Source: Tenacibaculum haliotis | GTDB lineage: Bacteria; Bacteroidota; Bacteroidia; Flavobacteriales; Flavobacteriaceae | DNA length: 44,709 bases | NCBI RefSeq assembly: GCF_025215075.1 | Contig: NZ_JAOBTH010000016.1 | Span: 1-44,709 of the forward strand | Direction: 5' to 3' | In this document: positions 17,548 through 26,480 of the stretch, piece by piece | How the letters are laid out: each line of letters starts with the position of its first letter | Position numbering within the stretch: position 1 is the stretch's first letter | Program-made: the position numbers and the translations under genes | The notes under the pieces: generated by a model | What the model was told of the DNA's origin: nothing | Database searches by the model: none | The model's input: the letters and a program-made list of their open reading frames with translations, nothing else

Positions 17548-18369
17548 TTATTTGTTAGATAATGATTTTTGTAACTCTTTATAATCGCCTAAATATAATT
17601 GACGTAAAGTTTCTACGTAGGGTCTTTGATTATAATAACCGTCATTAAAATCTTTTATAGCAGCAGCTAACAGCTTAGTCGCTTTTTCAATTTCACCTTG
17701 TTTTTTTAATATAAAAGCTTTGTAGTATTTTGCATCAGCGCTAAAACCGTACGAATTTTTAATAACACGATCAAAGCAAAGCTGAGCTTCTACATAGTTT
17801 TCTAATTCGAGATACGCGATACCTTTGTATAAAAAGGCAGTAACATCCACAGAACTTTCACTAAAATCTTCAATTTCTTTATCGATGTATTTATCAAAAT
17901 AAAAAATAGCATTTTTATAATCGTTTAGGCCTAAATAAGCAATTCCTCGCCAACAATCTACACTTAATCCTCTTGGAGCATCAATAAAATCTGGTGTTAA
18001 AAGATCACTTTTATCAAAATTTATAATAGCTTTTTTATAATCTCTATAAAACCATAAATATAAATATCCACTTAAAGGTATTTTGTTGATTGAGTCTATT
18101 TTTACTGCCTTATCATATTGTGATTTCCATTTATTTGGCATTCCTCTTTTTAAATATGCCACGGATAATTCGTAAACTGCTTCTACATAAGTAGAATCTA
18201 TTTCTATCGCTTCTGTAATTCCGTTTTGAAATGGCGTTGAACCTTGTGTGAAAAACACGGCTTTTTTATATCTTTTTTCGGCTAAAGTTCTTTTGCTTTC
18301 TTCATTTTTACAAGACAAAAAACTAATAATAAGTATAAGGCTAAGGGATAATTTGAGTAACTTTTCCAT
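17548..18369 (-). CDS. TPR-repeat lipoprotein
   Basis: A 273-residue lipoprotein. The signal ends at a lipobox ISFLSC with Cys20, and the residues after it (KNEE) do not predict inner-membrane retention in any way I can establish for this phylum. At least four tetratricopeptide-type helical hairpins are visible, for example YVEAVYELSVAYLKRG, RGIAYLGLNDYKNAIFYFDK, YKGIAYLELENYVEAQLCFDR and YYKAFILKKQGEIEKATKLL. TPRs bind proteins; the partner is unknown. Its start overlaps the 3' end of the upstream gene by 29 bp, so the two form an operon. Confidence 0.82.
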   Translation of the reverse strand: MEKLLKLSLSLILIISFLSCKNEESKRTLAEKRYKKAVFFTQGSTPFQNGITEAIEIDSTYVEAVYELSVAYLKRGMPNKWKSQYDKAVKIDSINKIPLSGYLYLWFYRDYKKAIINFDKSDLLTPDFIDAPRGLSVDCWRGIAYLGLNDYKNAIFYFDKYIDKEIEDFSESSVDVTAFLYKGIAYLELENYVEAQLCFDRVIKNSYGFSADAKYYKAFILKKQGEIEKATKLLAAAIKDFNDGYYNQRPYVETLRQLYLGDYKELQKSLSNK

Positions 18370-18895
18370 TTTCTATTCTATAAGATATGTACATGTAATA
18401 ATTTTGCGGTTTGTCATCATAAGAAATAACATTCCAATTTTTTGGTTTTGAGGTAAAGGTTAATAACTCATTTACCATTTTAGAATCCAAAGATTTTTCT
18501 TTTAAATCTAAATCCATTTCAATAATTTCAAACCATCCTGGATTTCCTTCACAGTTTACTAAAAACCGATAATTTAAATAACCAGATTCTGTATAATTAT
18601 TTGTGTTAAACTGCGTGTTTACTGCATCTCTAAATTGCTTTTTAGAGCCTTTGTAAGCTTTTAAACTTGCACTGCTATAAGTATGATAAATACTACCATC
18701 ATTGCATAGTTGGTGTTTATCATTTAAAAGAGCTTTACTTTGATCAATATAGCCAACATAATGTTTAAAAGGTTTGTTTTCGGTATCATATGCTTGGTTA
18801 ATATAAAAGTATCCGAAGAGAAGTAGTGAACCAATAAGAACTAAAATAGCAGCAAAAACTATTAAAACAATTTTTAGAATTTTCTTTTTTTTCAT
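18341..18895 (-). CDS. Membrane-anchored protein of unknown function
   Basis: 184 residues. A lysine-rich start (MKKKKILK) precedes one membrane segment (about 9-32), and the remainder is a soluble domain expected on the outer face. The domain has two cysteines (in HQLCNDGSIYH and LVNCEGNPGWFEI) that could form a disulfide. FEIIEMDLDLKEKSLDSKMVNELLTF and a final IENGKVTQII resemble secreted domains that pack as beta sheets. I do not recognise a family. It begins just after the aspS terminator and overlaps the TPR lipoprotein gene by 29 bp, suggesting a shared role. Confidence 0.7.
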   Translation of the reverse strand: MKKKKILKIVLIVFAAILVLIGSLLLFGYFYINQAYDTENKPFKHYVGYIDQSKALLNDKHQLCNDGSIYHTYSSASLKAYKGSKKQFRDAVNTQFNTNNYTESGYLNYRFLVNCEGNPGWFEIIEMDLDLKEKSLDSKMVNELLTFTSKPKNWNVISYDDKPQNYYMYISYRIENGKVTQIIP

Positions 18896-18913
18896 GATTT
18901 AAAAGTAATAAAA

Positions 18914-18941
18914 AATCCCGTTCTAAATTTAGAACGGGATT
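18914..18941 (-). terminator. Terminator of aspS
   Basis: A perfect 28-nt palindrome (AATCCCGTTCTAAA and its complement). On the minus strand it is followed by T-rich sequence. It lies between the aspS stop codon and the next gene, separating the two transcripts. Confidence 0.85.
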
Positions 18942-18964
18942 TATATATTTTATAAAAAAGTAAG

Positions 18965-20719
18965 TTACTCTTTTAAGTCTAATTTTATACTTAATTCTGC
19001 TAGTTGCGCATCATTTAAAGCAGCCGGAGCATCAATCATTACATCACGCCCAGAGTTGTTTTTAGGGAATGCAATAAAGTCACGTATTGTTTCTTGTCCA
19101 CCTAAAATAGCAACCAATCTATCTAATCCGAAAGCTAAACCTCCGTGAGGTGGCGCACCGTATTCAAAAGCATCCATTAAGAAACCAAATTGTTCTTTCG
19201 CTTCAGCTTCTGTAAAACCTAAATGCTTAAACATAATGGCTTGCGTTTCTTTATCGTGAATTCTGATAGAACCTCCACCTATTTCATTTCCGTTTAACAC
19301 CAAATCATAGGCGTTTGCTTTTACAGCTCCTGGATTTGTATCTAATAACTCTAACTGACCTGGCTTTGGTGACGTAAACGGATGATGCATTGCGTGATAA
19401 TGACCAGTTTCTTCGTCTAATTCTAATAAAGGGAAATCAATTACCCATAACGGAGCAAATACCTTTGGATCTCTTAAACCTAAACGTTCTGCCATTTCCA
19501 TACGTAAAGCAGATAATTGCGCACGTACTTTAGTAGTGTTTCCTGATAAAATACAGATTAAATCACCAGCTTTTGCGCCAGTTTTTTCTGCCCATTTTGC
19601 TAAATCTTCTTGGTCGTAAAATTTATCTACAGATGATTTAAAAGTACCATCTTCGTTACATTTTACATACACCATTCCTAAAGCTCCCACTTGCGGACGA
19701 CGTACCCAATCTATTAATTTATCTATTTCTTTTCTTGTATATGAAGCAGCACCAGGAACTGCAATTCCTACAACTAGTTCAGCATCGTTAAATACTTTAA
19801 ATTCTTTTTGCTGTGCAACGTCATTTAATTCGCCAAACTTCATTCCGAAACGGATATCTGGTTTGTCATTTCCATACAAACGCATCGCGTCATCGAATAA
19901 CATTCTTGGGAATTTATCTACTTCAACGTTGTTGATTTCTTTTAGTAAATGACGTGTTAACCCTTCAAAAATATTTAAAATATCTTCTTGATCTACAAAA
20001 GCCATTTCACAGTCAATTTGTGTGAATTCTGGCTGACGATCTGCACGTAAATCTTCATCTCTAAAACACTTTACAATCTGAAAGTATTTATCCATTCCAC
20101 CAACCATTAATAGTTGTTTGAAGGTTTGAGGTGATTGTGGTAATGCGTAAAACTGACCTGCATTCATTCTTGAAGGCACTAAGAAATCACGTGCTCCTTC
20201 TGGAGTTGACTTGATTAAATAAGGTGTTTCAACTTCTATAAATTCTTGATCAGATAAATATTTACGTACTTCCATAGATACTTTCGATCTAAAGATCAAA
20301 CTATCTTTTACAGGATTACGACGAATATCTAAATAACGATATTTCATTCTGATATCTTCACCACCATCCGTTTTATCTTCAATAGTAAAAGGCGGAGTTT
20401 TAGCTTCGTTTAATATTATTAAACTGGTCACTAACAATTCTACTTCACCAGTAGGAATATTTTTATTTTTAGACTCTCGTTCGATAACAGTACCGGTAAC
20501 TTGAACAACAAATTCACGTCCTAAAGTTTTGGCTTTTTCCATTAAATTTTTAGAGGTACGAGCTTCGTCAAAAATTAACTGTGTAATTCCGTAACGATCA
20601 CGTAAATCTACCCAAATCATAAAACCTTTATCACGAGATTTTTGTACCCAACCAGATAAGGTAACTTCAGTATTTATGTGTGAGGCTCTTAATTCGCCAC
20701 AAGTTTGCGTTCTGTACAT
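18965..20719 (-). CDS. aspS: Aspartate--tRNA ligase
   Basis: Charges tRNA(Asp) with aspartate. This is the 584-residue bacterial type: an N-terminal OB-fold anticodon domain (about 1-110, [17 protein letters not shown]), the class II catalytic core with motif 2 in [18 protein letters not shown], the bacterial GAD insertion (about 290-400), and motif 3 in [13 protein letters not shown] near 535. It has its own promoter and terminator. Whether it also charges tRNA(Asn) cannot be read from the sequence. Confidence 0.97.
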   Translation of the reverse strand: MYRTQTCGELRASHINTEVTLSGWVQKSRDKGFMIWVDLRDRYGITQLIFDEARTSKNLMEKAKTLGREFVVQVTGTVIERESKNKNIPTGEVELLVTSLIILNEAKTPPFTIEDKTDGGEDIRMKYRYLDIRRNPVKDSLIFRSKVSMEVRKYLSDQEFIEVETPYLIKSTPEGARDFLVPSRMNAGQFYALPQSPQTFKQLLMVGGMDKYFQIVKCFRDEDLRADRQPEFTQIDCEMAFVDQEDILNIFEGLTRHLLKEINNVEVDKFPRMLFDDAMRLYGNDKPDIRFGMKFGELNDVAQQKEFKVFNDAELVVGIAVPGAASYTRKEIDKLIDWVRRPQVGALGMVYVKCNEDGTFKSSVDKFYDQEDLAKWAEKTGAKAGDLICILSGNTTKVRAQLSALRMEMAERLGLRDPKVFAPLWVIDFPLLELDEETGHYHAMHHPFTSPKPGQLELLDTNPGAVKANAYDLVLNGNEIGGGSIRIHDKETQAIMFKHLGFTEAEAKEQFGFLMDAFEYGAPPHGGLAFGLDRLVAILGGQETIRDFIAFPKNNSGRDVMIDAPAALNDAQLAELSIKLDLKE

Positions 20720-20738
20720 TTCTTGAATTTTAAAAGTG

Positions 20739-20746
20739 CAAAATTA
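20739..20746 (-). promoter_or_regulatory. Promoter -7 box of aspS
   Basis: Minus-strand TAATTTTG followed by C, an exact TAnnTTTG match, 20 nt ahead of the aspS ATG. Confidence 0.65.
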
Positions 20747-20875
20747 CGTAAATAAAAAGGAGGATTAAAAGTAGTTAGAATAAAAATGAATACTAAATGA
20801 CTAGCTTTATAACTTTATAGTTAAATATGTTTCTCAACATAAAAAAATAGTACTTTTAAACTTCAAAAAAATATC

Positions 20876-22630
20876 ATGTTTAAAAATATACTTTTAGTAA
20901 TAGTACTTGTTGTAACTTTTGTTAGTTGTAAGAAAGAAAAAGAGATTCAAACTTTAAATTCTTCAAATTATTTTGATGTTCTTAATAAAGAATTTACAGG
21001 AGATTTAGCTTTCGAAACAACTTCGTTTGTTGAAAAATATTGGAGAGTTGTGGGTAATACAGGTTTTAATAAAAGCGTGTACAGAATTGCTGATGAGCTT
21101 GAAAAATCAGGGTTTGTAAAAGAATATGTTGCTACGAATACTGACTTTTTAACCTACAGAATTGAAAAAAGACCACTTGAAAAACCAACTTGGGAATCTG
21201 TTAATGCTGAGGTGAAAATAGTTGGTGAAGAAACTCCTTTGTTACAACATAGTACCAATAGAAACATGATTGCTTTAAATTCGTACAGCACACCCAAAGA
21301 AGGTGTTACTGCAGAAGTCGTTTATGTAAAAGATATACAGAAACTAAAAACATTAAATATAAAAGGTAAAATTGTTTTTGCAGAAACAAGCCCTAGTAGA
21401 ATATTTAAGCAAGCTATTGTAGAAGGAGGAGCAGCAGGATTGATTACTTATAGCAATCCGAAATATTTACAGCCTAAAAAAAACAAAACTTCAATTCAGT
21501 TTAGATCTATTCCTTTAAATGAAGAGGTAAAAGCATGGGCAATTGCCATGTCTTATGAGGCTAAAGAGAAATTGAAAGCTACGTTATTAAAAGGAAAAGT
21601 TGTTTTAAACGTAAATGTAGAAACGAACATTTATCCGTCAGAAGAATTAACAATTATTGCAGATATTAAGGGGGTTAAATCACCTAAAGAGCGTTTAGTT
21701 TTTAGTGCGCACATACAAGAACCTGGTGCAAATGATAATGCAACAGGAGTAGGAGTGGCTTTAGAAATGGCAACTCTTACTGCAAAATTTATTAAAGAGA
21801 AGCGATTTACACCAAACAGAACATTAACTTTTTTATGGGGAGATGAAATTATTTCTACAAACCGATATGTTAAAGAAGATAGTATTAGAGCTAAAGATAT
21901 AAAGTGGGGAATTTCATTAGACATGGTTGGTGAAGACACCGAAAAAACGGGAGGTACTTTTTTAATAGAAAAAATGCCAGATCCAAGTGCTATTTGGACA
22001 CGCGGAAATGACAAACATACAGAATGGGGAGGTAGAAAAATGAAATTAAGCGAAATGAAACCTCATTATTTAAATGATTTTTTAATTGATAAATTTAAAG
22101 AGCAAGGTAAACGCGCAAACTGGGTAGTTAGTACAAATCCATTTGAAGGAGGAAGTGATCATGTTCCGTTTTTAAAAGCCGATATTCCGAGTGTTTTATT
22201 TTGGCATTTTACAGATCAGTTTTATCATACTGATAATGATAGAATAGATAAAGTATCTAAAACTACCTTAAAAAATGTAGGTGTTACTTCGTTAACATCC
22301 GCTTTTACATTATTAAATGCTGATAAAAATACTGCTAAATCAATTTTAATGAACATCGAAAAAACGGCACTTTCTAGACTTAAAGAAGAACAACATCAAA
22401 GTGAAATGTCTTTAGCAAAAGGAGATTCTTTAAAAACCCAAATAGCAATAATTTCTGCATGGAATAATTGGTATGCTAAAACAGCAACAACTACAACAGA
22501 TATTGTAAAAGATAGTGCTGCTTTTAAAAAGGAGGTTAAAAAATCTCAAAAATTAATTGATTCAATGTCTTTAAAGGTTATCAAAGAGCTTGTTAAAAAG
22601 GATTCACTTATGACTTCAGAAAAATTATAA
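20876..22630 (+). CDS. M28-family metallopeptidase lipoprotein
   Basis: A 584-residue zinc aminopeptidase-like lipoprotein with lipobox FVSC (Cys18). A PA-type insert is visible around 140-200 (GKIVFAETSPSRIFKQAIVEGGAAGLITY). The M28 zinc site follows: His in FSAHIQEPG, Asp in GANDNATGVG, a catalytic Glu in WGDEI, Asp in SLDMVGED and His in GGSDHVPFL. The aspartate that normally follows the first zinc histidine (HxD) is replaced in AHIQ, a departure worth noting. Its C-terminal 120 residues are helical and charged. The HopJ gene begins 2 nt after its stop codon, so the pair is an operon. Confidence 0.88.
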   Translation: MFKNILLVIVLVVTFVSCKKEKEIQTLNSSNYFDVLNKEFTGDLAFETTSFVEKYWRVVGNTGFNKSVYRIADELEKSGFVKEYVATNTDFLTYRIEKRPLEKPTWESVNAEVKIVGEETPLLQHSTNRNMIALNSYSTPKEGVTAEVVYVKDIQKLKTLNIKGKIVFAETSPSRIFKQAIVEGGAAGLITYSNPKYLQPKKNKTSIQFRSIPLNEEVKAWAIAMSYEAKEKLKATLLKGKVVLNVNVETNIYPSEELTIIADIKGVKSPKERLVFSAHIQEPGANDNATGVGVALEMATLTAKFIKEKRFTPNRTLTFLWGDEIISTNRYVKEDSIRAKDIKWGISLDMVGEDTEKTGGTFLIEKMPDPSAIWTRGNDKHTEWGGRKMKLSEMKPHYLNDFLIDKFKEQGKRANWVVSTNPFEGGSDHVPFLKADIPSVLFWHFTDQFYHTDNDRIDKVSKTTLKNVGVTSLTSAFTLLNADKNTAKSILMNIEKTALSRLKEEQHQSEMSLAKGDSLKTQIAIISAWNNWYAKTATTTTDIVKDSAAFKKEVKKSQKLIDSMSLKVIKELVKKDSLMTSEKL

Positions 22631-22632
22631 TA

Positions 22633-22980
22633 ATGACGGTAGAAAATTTTAAAAATAAATTAAGAAACACTCCGAAAGACATTAATTTTTCAGAAACGAT
22701 GAGTGTTGTTGAAGAGAACTATGTTTTTACTCCATCTGCATTTAAAAATGGAGATTTACAAAATAGTAGCATCGAAAATTTAGGTTCGTGTAAAGTGTTT
22801 TCTTTTGCTTTAAAAGAACAGTTAACCAAAGATGAAACCTTGGCTTGTTTTGGACAATATTATTTTAACGATGTTTTAGAGAATCTGAATGGAACAGATC
22901 ATCAAAATATCAGAAATTTTATGAATACTGGTTTTGTGGGATTGATTTTTGAAAATGAAACGTTAGTAGAAAAAGTGTAG
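22633..22980 (+). CDS. HopJ-family protein
   Basis: 115 residues matching the HopJ type III effector family throughout: FSETMSVVEENYVFTPSAFKNG, SCKVFSFALKEQLTKDETLACFGQYY and GTDHQNIRNFM. The name comes from a Pseudomonas syringae effector, but the family is common in free-living marine bacteria without a type III system. Nothing in this window encodes one, so an ordinary cytoplasmic role is more likely; that role is unknown. It follows the M28 peptidase gene by 2 nt. Confidence 0.88.
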   Translation: MTVENFKNKLRNTPKDINFSETMSVVEENYVFTPSAFKNGDLQNSSIENLGSCKVFSFALKEQLTKDETLACFGQYYFNDVLENLNGTDHQNIRNFMNTGFVGLIFENETLVEKV

Positions 22981-23028
22981 TTTCATAATGTAATTTTATA
23001 AATTTCGTATTTTAGATAATGTCGAATC

Positions 23029-23105
23029 CGTCAACCTGAATTTATTTCAGGTTCTCATCCTTATTTGTAAAGGTAATGCGATGCTGAAATAAATTCAGCA
23101 TGACG
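23029..23105. repeat. Palindromic intergenic repeat, copy 4 (complete)
   Basis: The best-preserved copy: CGTCAACCTGAATTTATTTC runs into AGGTTCTCATCC, a short spacer follows, then GCGATGCTGAAATAAATTC runs into AGCATGACG. Each half is a palindrome and the whole is bounded by CGTCA/TGACG. Confidence 0.8.
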
Positions 23106-23164
23106 TTTTTTATAGTTGATTTAGCCAGTAAAAAAATAGCATAGCAATAAGTTCGGTAAATAAG

Positions 23165-23292
23165 CCTAGCCCCGATTGTAGCATTTGTTTGAGCTCTTTT
23201 TTACTGCCTGTTTGAGTGAATTTTGAAGTATGAAAAATTTGTATCGAAAACGGCGGTGGAAAAAGCGAGTGCGGAAAGCGGGAAATAGCTTC
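23165..23292 (+). ncRNA. Structured RNA element, copy B (extended hairpin)
   Basis: Begins CCTAGCCCCGATTGTAGC and ends GCGGGAAATAGCTTC, like copy A. It shares the core GTTTGAGCTCTTTTTTA on the left and AAAAAGCGAGTGC on the right. Between them it has about 45 nt more than copy A. The extra sequence can extend the terminal stem (ACUGCC pairs with GGCGGU, GUUU with AAAC). The adjacent hairpin at 23297-23330 could end its transcript. It may belong to the Flavo-1 type; the Rfam identity is not verified. Confidence 0.55.
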
Positions 23293-23296
23293 AAAA

Positions 23297-23330
23297 AAAA
23301 ACACCCATTATAATTTACAATAGGTGTTTT
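23297..23330 (-). terminator. Terminator of the AGCS gene, possibly shared
   Basis: Arms AAAACACCCATT / AATAGGTGTTTT (one mismatch) flank a 9-nt loop. The minus strand reads into a run of T after the stem. The plus strand also ends GTTTTGTTTT, so it could stop the RNA element as well. Confidence 0.7.
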
Positions 23331-23351
23331 GTTTTATATAGAAAAGAATGT

Positions 23352-24719
23352 TTAATCAAAAGCGCCTGACTTTAACTTTTGGAAATATAAACTTGCTGCT
23401 TTTTTAACTTTCGGAGCTAAAATAAGTGTAGAAAGTACCGTTGGAATTGCCATTAAGGCATAGGCGCTATCCATTAAATTGATAACAAAATCTAGCTTAA
23501 TAATAGAAGCGATTACAATTACCAATATGTAAAAATAATTGTAATATTTTCCTGTTTTAGAGCTTGTTAAGAAACTTAAACAACTAAAACCGTAAAATGA
23601 ATAGGTAAACAGTGTTGAAAAAGCGAAAATTAACACACAAATGGTTAAAATGATACTTCCTGAATGATAAGGTAAAACCGAATCGAAAGCAGCTAAGGTC
23701 ATAGAAATACCGTTACCATCAAAATTTTGCCAAACACCAGAAGCTAAAATTGCCAATGCGGTTAATGTACAAACCAATAAGGTATCTATTGCAGGACCTA
23801 ACATAGCCACTAAACCTTCTCTAATTGGCTCTTTAGTTTTTGCGGTTCCGTGCATCATTGGTGCGGTTCCTAAACCTGCTTCGTTAGAAAAAGCAGCACG
23901 TTTAACTCCGGTAATTATTAAAGCTCCTAATGCACCACCTAAAACTGATTTCCCTGAAAAAGCATCGGTAAATATTAGTGAAAATATTCCAGGAACTTTA
24001 TCAAACTTTAAAAGTAAAATAGTTATTACAGTTAATAAATAAACAACCACCATTATGGGAACTAATTTACCTGCTACTTTTCCTATTCGTTGGATTCCGC
24101 CAAAAATTACCATCGAAACAATTACTGCAATTGTTAACCCGATTAATAATTTAGCAGTAAATTCATTAGCTTGATTTACTTTAAAAACATCAATAATGGT
24201 TTGTGTTAGTTGATTTGCCTGAAAGGCAGGTAAAGTTCCTACTAAACCAGCAGTAGAAAAGAAAATAGCTAAAGGCTTCCATTTTTTACCCAAACCTTCT
24301 GTAATTACATACATTGGTCCTCCTTTTGCATTTCCTTCTTTATCTTCACCTCGATACATTATTGCCAAACTACAGGTGAAAAATTTGGTTGCCATACCTA
24401 CAAAAGCACTTAGCCACATCCAAAAAATAGCACCAGGACCACCAGTGGCTATCGCGATGGCAACACCACTAATGTTTCCCATTCCTACCGTTGCAGCTAT
24501 GGCAGATGATAAGGCTTCGTAATGCGATAAATCTCCAGGAGAATCGTGTTTGTCGTATTTTCCTCTTAAAATAGCAATGGCATGCCCCATATATCTAAAA
24601 GGAACCAAGCCTGAATATACAAATAAACATAATCCGCCACCGATTAGTAATATTAATAAAGGGATTCCCCATATCCATGAAGAAAAATCAGCAACTAAAT
24701 TTTGAATATCTGCGAACAT
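23352..24719 (-). CDS. Alanine/glycine:cation symporter (AGCS) family
   Basis: A 455-residue inner-membrane transporter that takes up alanine or glycine with sodium or protons. About 11 hydrophobic segments are present. The family signatures are visible: GGPMYVITEGLGKKWKP, the ALSSAIAATVGMGNISGVAIA sodium-site region near 65-90, and RAAFSNEAGLGTAPMMHG near 275-292. The length and start are normal. It is a single gene, and its substrate (alanine, glycine or glutamine) cannot be decided from sequence. Confidence 0.93.
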   Translation of the reverse strand: MFADIQNLVADFSSWIWGIPLLILLIGGGLCLFVYSGLVPFRYMGHAIAILRGKYDKHDSPGDLSHYEALSSAIAATVGMGNISGVAIAIATGGPGAIFWMWLSAFVGMATKFFTCSLAIMYRGEDKEGNAKGGPMYVITEGLGKKWKPLAIFFSTAGLVGTLPAFQANQLTQTIIDVFKVNQANEFTAKLLIGLTIAVIVSMVIFGGIQRIGKVAGKLVPIMVVVYLLTVITILLLKFDKVPGIFSLIFTDAFSGKSVLGGALGALIITGVKRAAFSNEAGLGTAPMMHGTAKTKEPIREGLVAMLGPAIDTLLVCTLTALAILASGVWQNFDGNGISMTLAAFDSVLPYHSGSIILTICVLIFAFSTLFTYSFYGFSCLSFLTSSKTGKYYNYFYILVIVIASIIKLDFVINLMDSAYALMAIPTVLSTLILAPKVKKAASLYFQKLKSGAFD

Positions 24720-24810
24720 AAAATTGTTTTGTTTTAAGTGAAATGAATACTATTAACTTTTTAAAAAAAGGTATTCGACTAATTTAATAGTAATACCATC
24801 ATAAAAAAAG

Positions 24811-24838
24811 AGTAACCTTAATTTATACTAAGGTTACT
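24811..24838 (-). terminator. Terminator of the SDR-family gene
   Basis: A 10-bp perfect stem (AGTAACCTTA / TAAGGTTACT) with an 8-nt loop, followed by a T-run on the minus strand. It lies 18 nt behind the stop codon at 24857. Confidence 0.82.
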
Positions 24839-24856
24839 TCTGTTATAATTTTAGGA

Positions 24857-25975
24857 TTACCAATCTTCTCCTTTAAAATTTTTTGATTTAGCGTAACTAA
24901 TCGTGTTTTCTAAATAATCTTCGGTGTTATATTTTGGTATTGGTAGTATCGATTCTAATAAGCTTGTATCGTATTCATAAGGCTCAGAAGTTAGGTATTG
25001 GTTTAAATGCAAGCCAATAGTTTTGTAATAAATGCTTTCTAGTCTGTTTTTACCTTTTAAAAGGGCACCGCCTGTTGAAGAATTTAAAATAGTAAAATTA
25101 TTAAAATCTACTGTTTTTAAAATCCTTTCCATCCCTTTTACAATATTTGTACTTTTAGAGTGTACAATATTAAGTTGTACTATTTGTTTTTGATATACAT
25201 TGGCTATTATTTTTGCAACATAATCTACAGGAATAATATTTAAACCTGTTTTAAAGTTTGCTGCAAGTCTAATAGAAGTATTTGCCAACGGGTTTTTATA
25301 AAAAAACTTACCTAAAAGATAATAAACCATGTAGTTTGAAATAAAATAAGGAGCGTTTTTAAAAATATTACCACCTAAAACACTCGGTCTTAATATTTGA
25401 ATGGCAATATTATTTTCTTTTCCCTTTTTTAATAAATACTTTTCGGTAGTGTGTTTTGCTTCTTCGTAGAAATTACGGTATTTAGGTTTTTTTGTACTGT
25501 GATAATCATTATCAATTAACCCGCCAATATTACCAATACTAAACGCGGTACTTATATAGGTAAATTTTGTGATGTAGGAAGAAAAGGCATTAAAAACATC
25601 TTTTGTAAATTCATAAACGCCAGTAAAAATAATATCTCGTTGCGATTCATCAGTAGATAAATTTACACTTCCTGCCGAGTGAATAAAAAAATTAGTTTCT
25701 TCTTTTGATAAAAAAGTTGCAGGCTTAAAGAAAGCAACCATATCTAAAACTTTTATTTTCTGATAAATTAAATCTTTATTTTCTGAAATAAATGTTGGAG
25801 TAGCATCATTATTCAATATGTTTTGAATTCTTTGCAATGCTGATTTTCCATTTTTTTCTCTTACAGGAAGAAATATATGTTTAATACTATCTTGTTGTAA
25901 TAATTCATAAAAAACTTGAGAACCTAAGGTTCCAGTTGTACCAGTAAGAATAACATTTATTTGATTTTGTTCCAT
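24857..25975 (-). CDS. Extended SDR / thioester-reductase-like oxidoreductase
   Basis: A 372-residue NAD(P)-binding protein of the extended short-chain dehydrogenase family. The Rossmann motif is LTGTTGTLGSQV (10-21), and the active-site YxxxK is in NFYEEAKHTTEKYL. The layout and the segment IQILRPSVLGGNIFKNAPYFISNY resemble the male-sterility/thioester-reductase branch, which reduces fatty acyl or aminoacyl thioesters. It has no carrier domain or adenylation domain. The substrate is unknown. It is a single gene with a strong terminator. Confidence 0.8.
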   Translation of the reverse strand: MEQNQINVILTGTTGTLGSQVFYELLQQDSIKHIFLPVREKNGKSALQRIQNILNNDATPTFISENKDLIYQKIKVLDMVAFFKPATFLSKEETNFFIHSAGSVNLSTDESQRDIIFTGVYEFTKDVFNAFSSYITKFTYISTAFSIGNIGGLIDNDYHSTKKPKYRNFYEEAKHTTEKYLLKKGKENNIAIQILRPSVLGGNIFKNAPYFISNYMVYYLLGKFFYKNPLANTSIRLAANFKTGLNIIPVDYVAKIIANVYQKQIVQLNIVHSKSTNIVKGMERILKTVDFNNFTILNSSTGGALLKGKNRLESIYYKTIGLHLNQYLTSEPYEYDTSLLESILPIPKYNTEDYLENTISYAKSKNFKGEDW

Positions 25976-26026
25976 TTCAATGTATAATTAATCTTTTTGA
26001 TTTGTTGTAAAGAAATACAGTGTTAC

Positions 26027-26422
26027 TTATTTACAAACAACTCCTTTTTTATTTAAAATATCAATGTGTCTAAAAAAACCTTCTTGAATGGTACCTTCTT
26101 GAAAGATAAATGTTTTGTCATGTAAAACATTGTTTTCGAAGAAAGTAACTTGAAATTGATTGTCTAAAGCAAATAATTCTGGTTGCATTATTTCAAATTT
26201 AGAAAACGAATTAGCAGGTAATAAATCTATTTTTCTGCGGAACAATGACGTTTTTTTTGTTTCAGAAAATCCTTGAGAAACAATTACCACCATTTCTAAA
26301 GGCACTTCTTTTTTATTGATGATGTATACACACCATTCATCAGTATTATCTGTCTGGTTTTTTTCTAAAGTGATGGCAATTTCTACATTTTCAACTTTAG
26401 GTACGTGTATGTCTTTTTTCAT
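26027..26422 (-). CDS. Conserved small protein encoded behind pheS
   Basis: 131 residues, soluble, with no signal peptide and no membrane segment. Composition and pattern (alternating hydrophobics, as in EWCVYIINKKEVPLEMVVIVSQG) suggest an all-beta fold. RRKIDLLPANSFSKFEIMQPELFALDNQFQVTFFENN is the best-defined region. I recall homologues following pheS in other Flavobacteriaceae, sometimes mislabelled as phenylalanyl-tRNA synthetase subunit, but it shows no synthetase motif. It lies 58 nt behind pheS, across a hairpin that may attenuate transcription. The function is unknown. Confidence 0.7.
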   Translation of the reverse strand: MKKDIHVPKVENVEIAITLEKNQTDNTDEWCVYIINKKEVPLEMVVIVSQGFSETKKTSLFRRKIDLLPANSFSKFEIMQPELFALDNQFQVTFFENNVLHDKTFIFQEGTIQEGFFRHIDILNKKGVVCK

Positions 26423-26440
26423 TTTAATTAGTTTAAAAGG

Positions 26441-26469
26441 AAAGACGAAAGTTTTGAGCTTTCGTCTTT
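26441..26469 (-). terminator. Hairpin terminator or attenuator behind pheS
   Basis: An 11-bp perfect stem (AAAGACGAAAG / CTTTCGTCTTT) with a 7-nt loop. On the minus strand the T-run after it is interrupted (TCCTTTT), so read-through into the small downstream gene is likely. Confidence 0.7.
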
Positions 26470-26480
26470 ATATTGTTTTA

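Larger units (their letters stand above)
22981..23351. other. Gene-free gap holding repeat, RNA element and terminator
   Basis: A 371-bp gap between the converging HopJ and AGCS genes. It holds palindromic repeat copy 4 (23029-23105), structured RNA element copy B (23165-23292) and a terminator hairpin (23297-23330). The 64-codon minus-strand frame through this gap is explained by the RNA element and is not considered coding. Confidence 0.7.

Noticed and set aside
21631..22014. 127-codon minus-strand frame opposite the M28 peptidase
   Set aside because: Covers the conserved zinc-site codons of the peptidase; it is a shadow frame.
23110..23304. 64-codon minus-strand frame in the gap before the AGCS gene
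   Set aside because: It lies across RNA element copy B; its apparent protein has no coding character and copy A does not preserve the frame.
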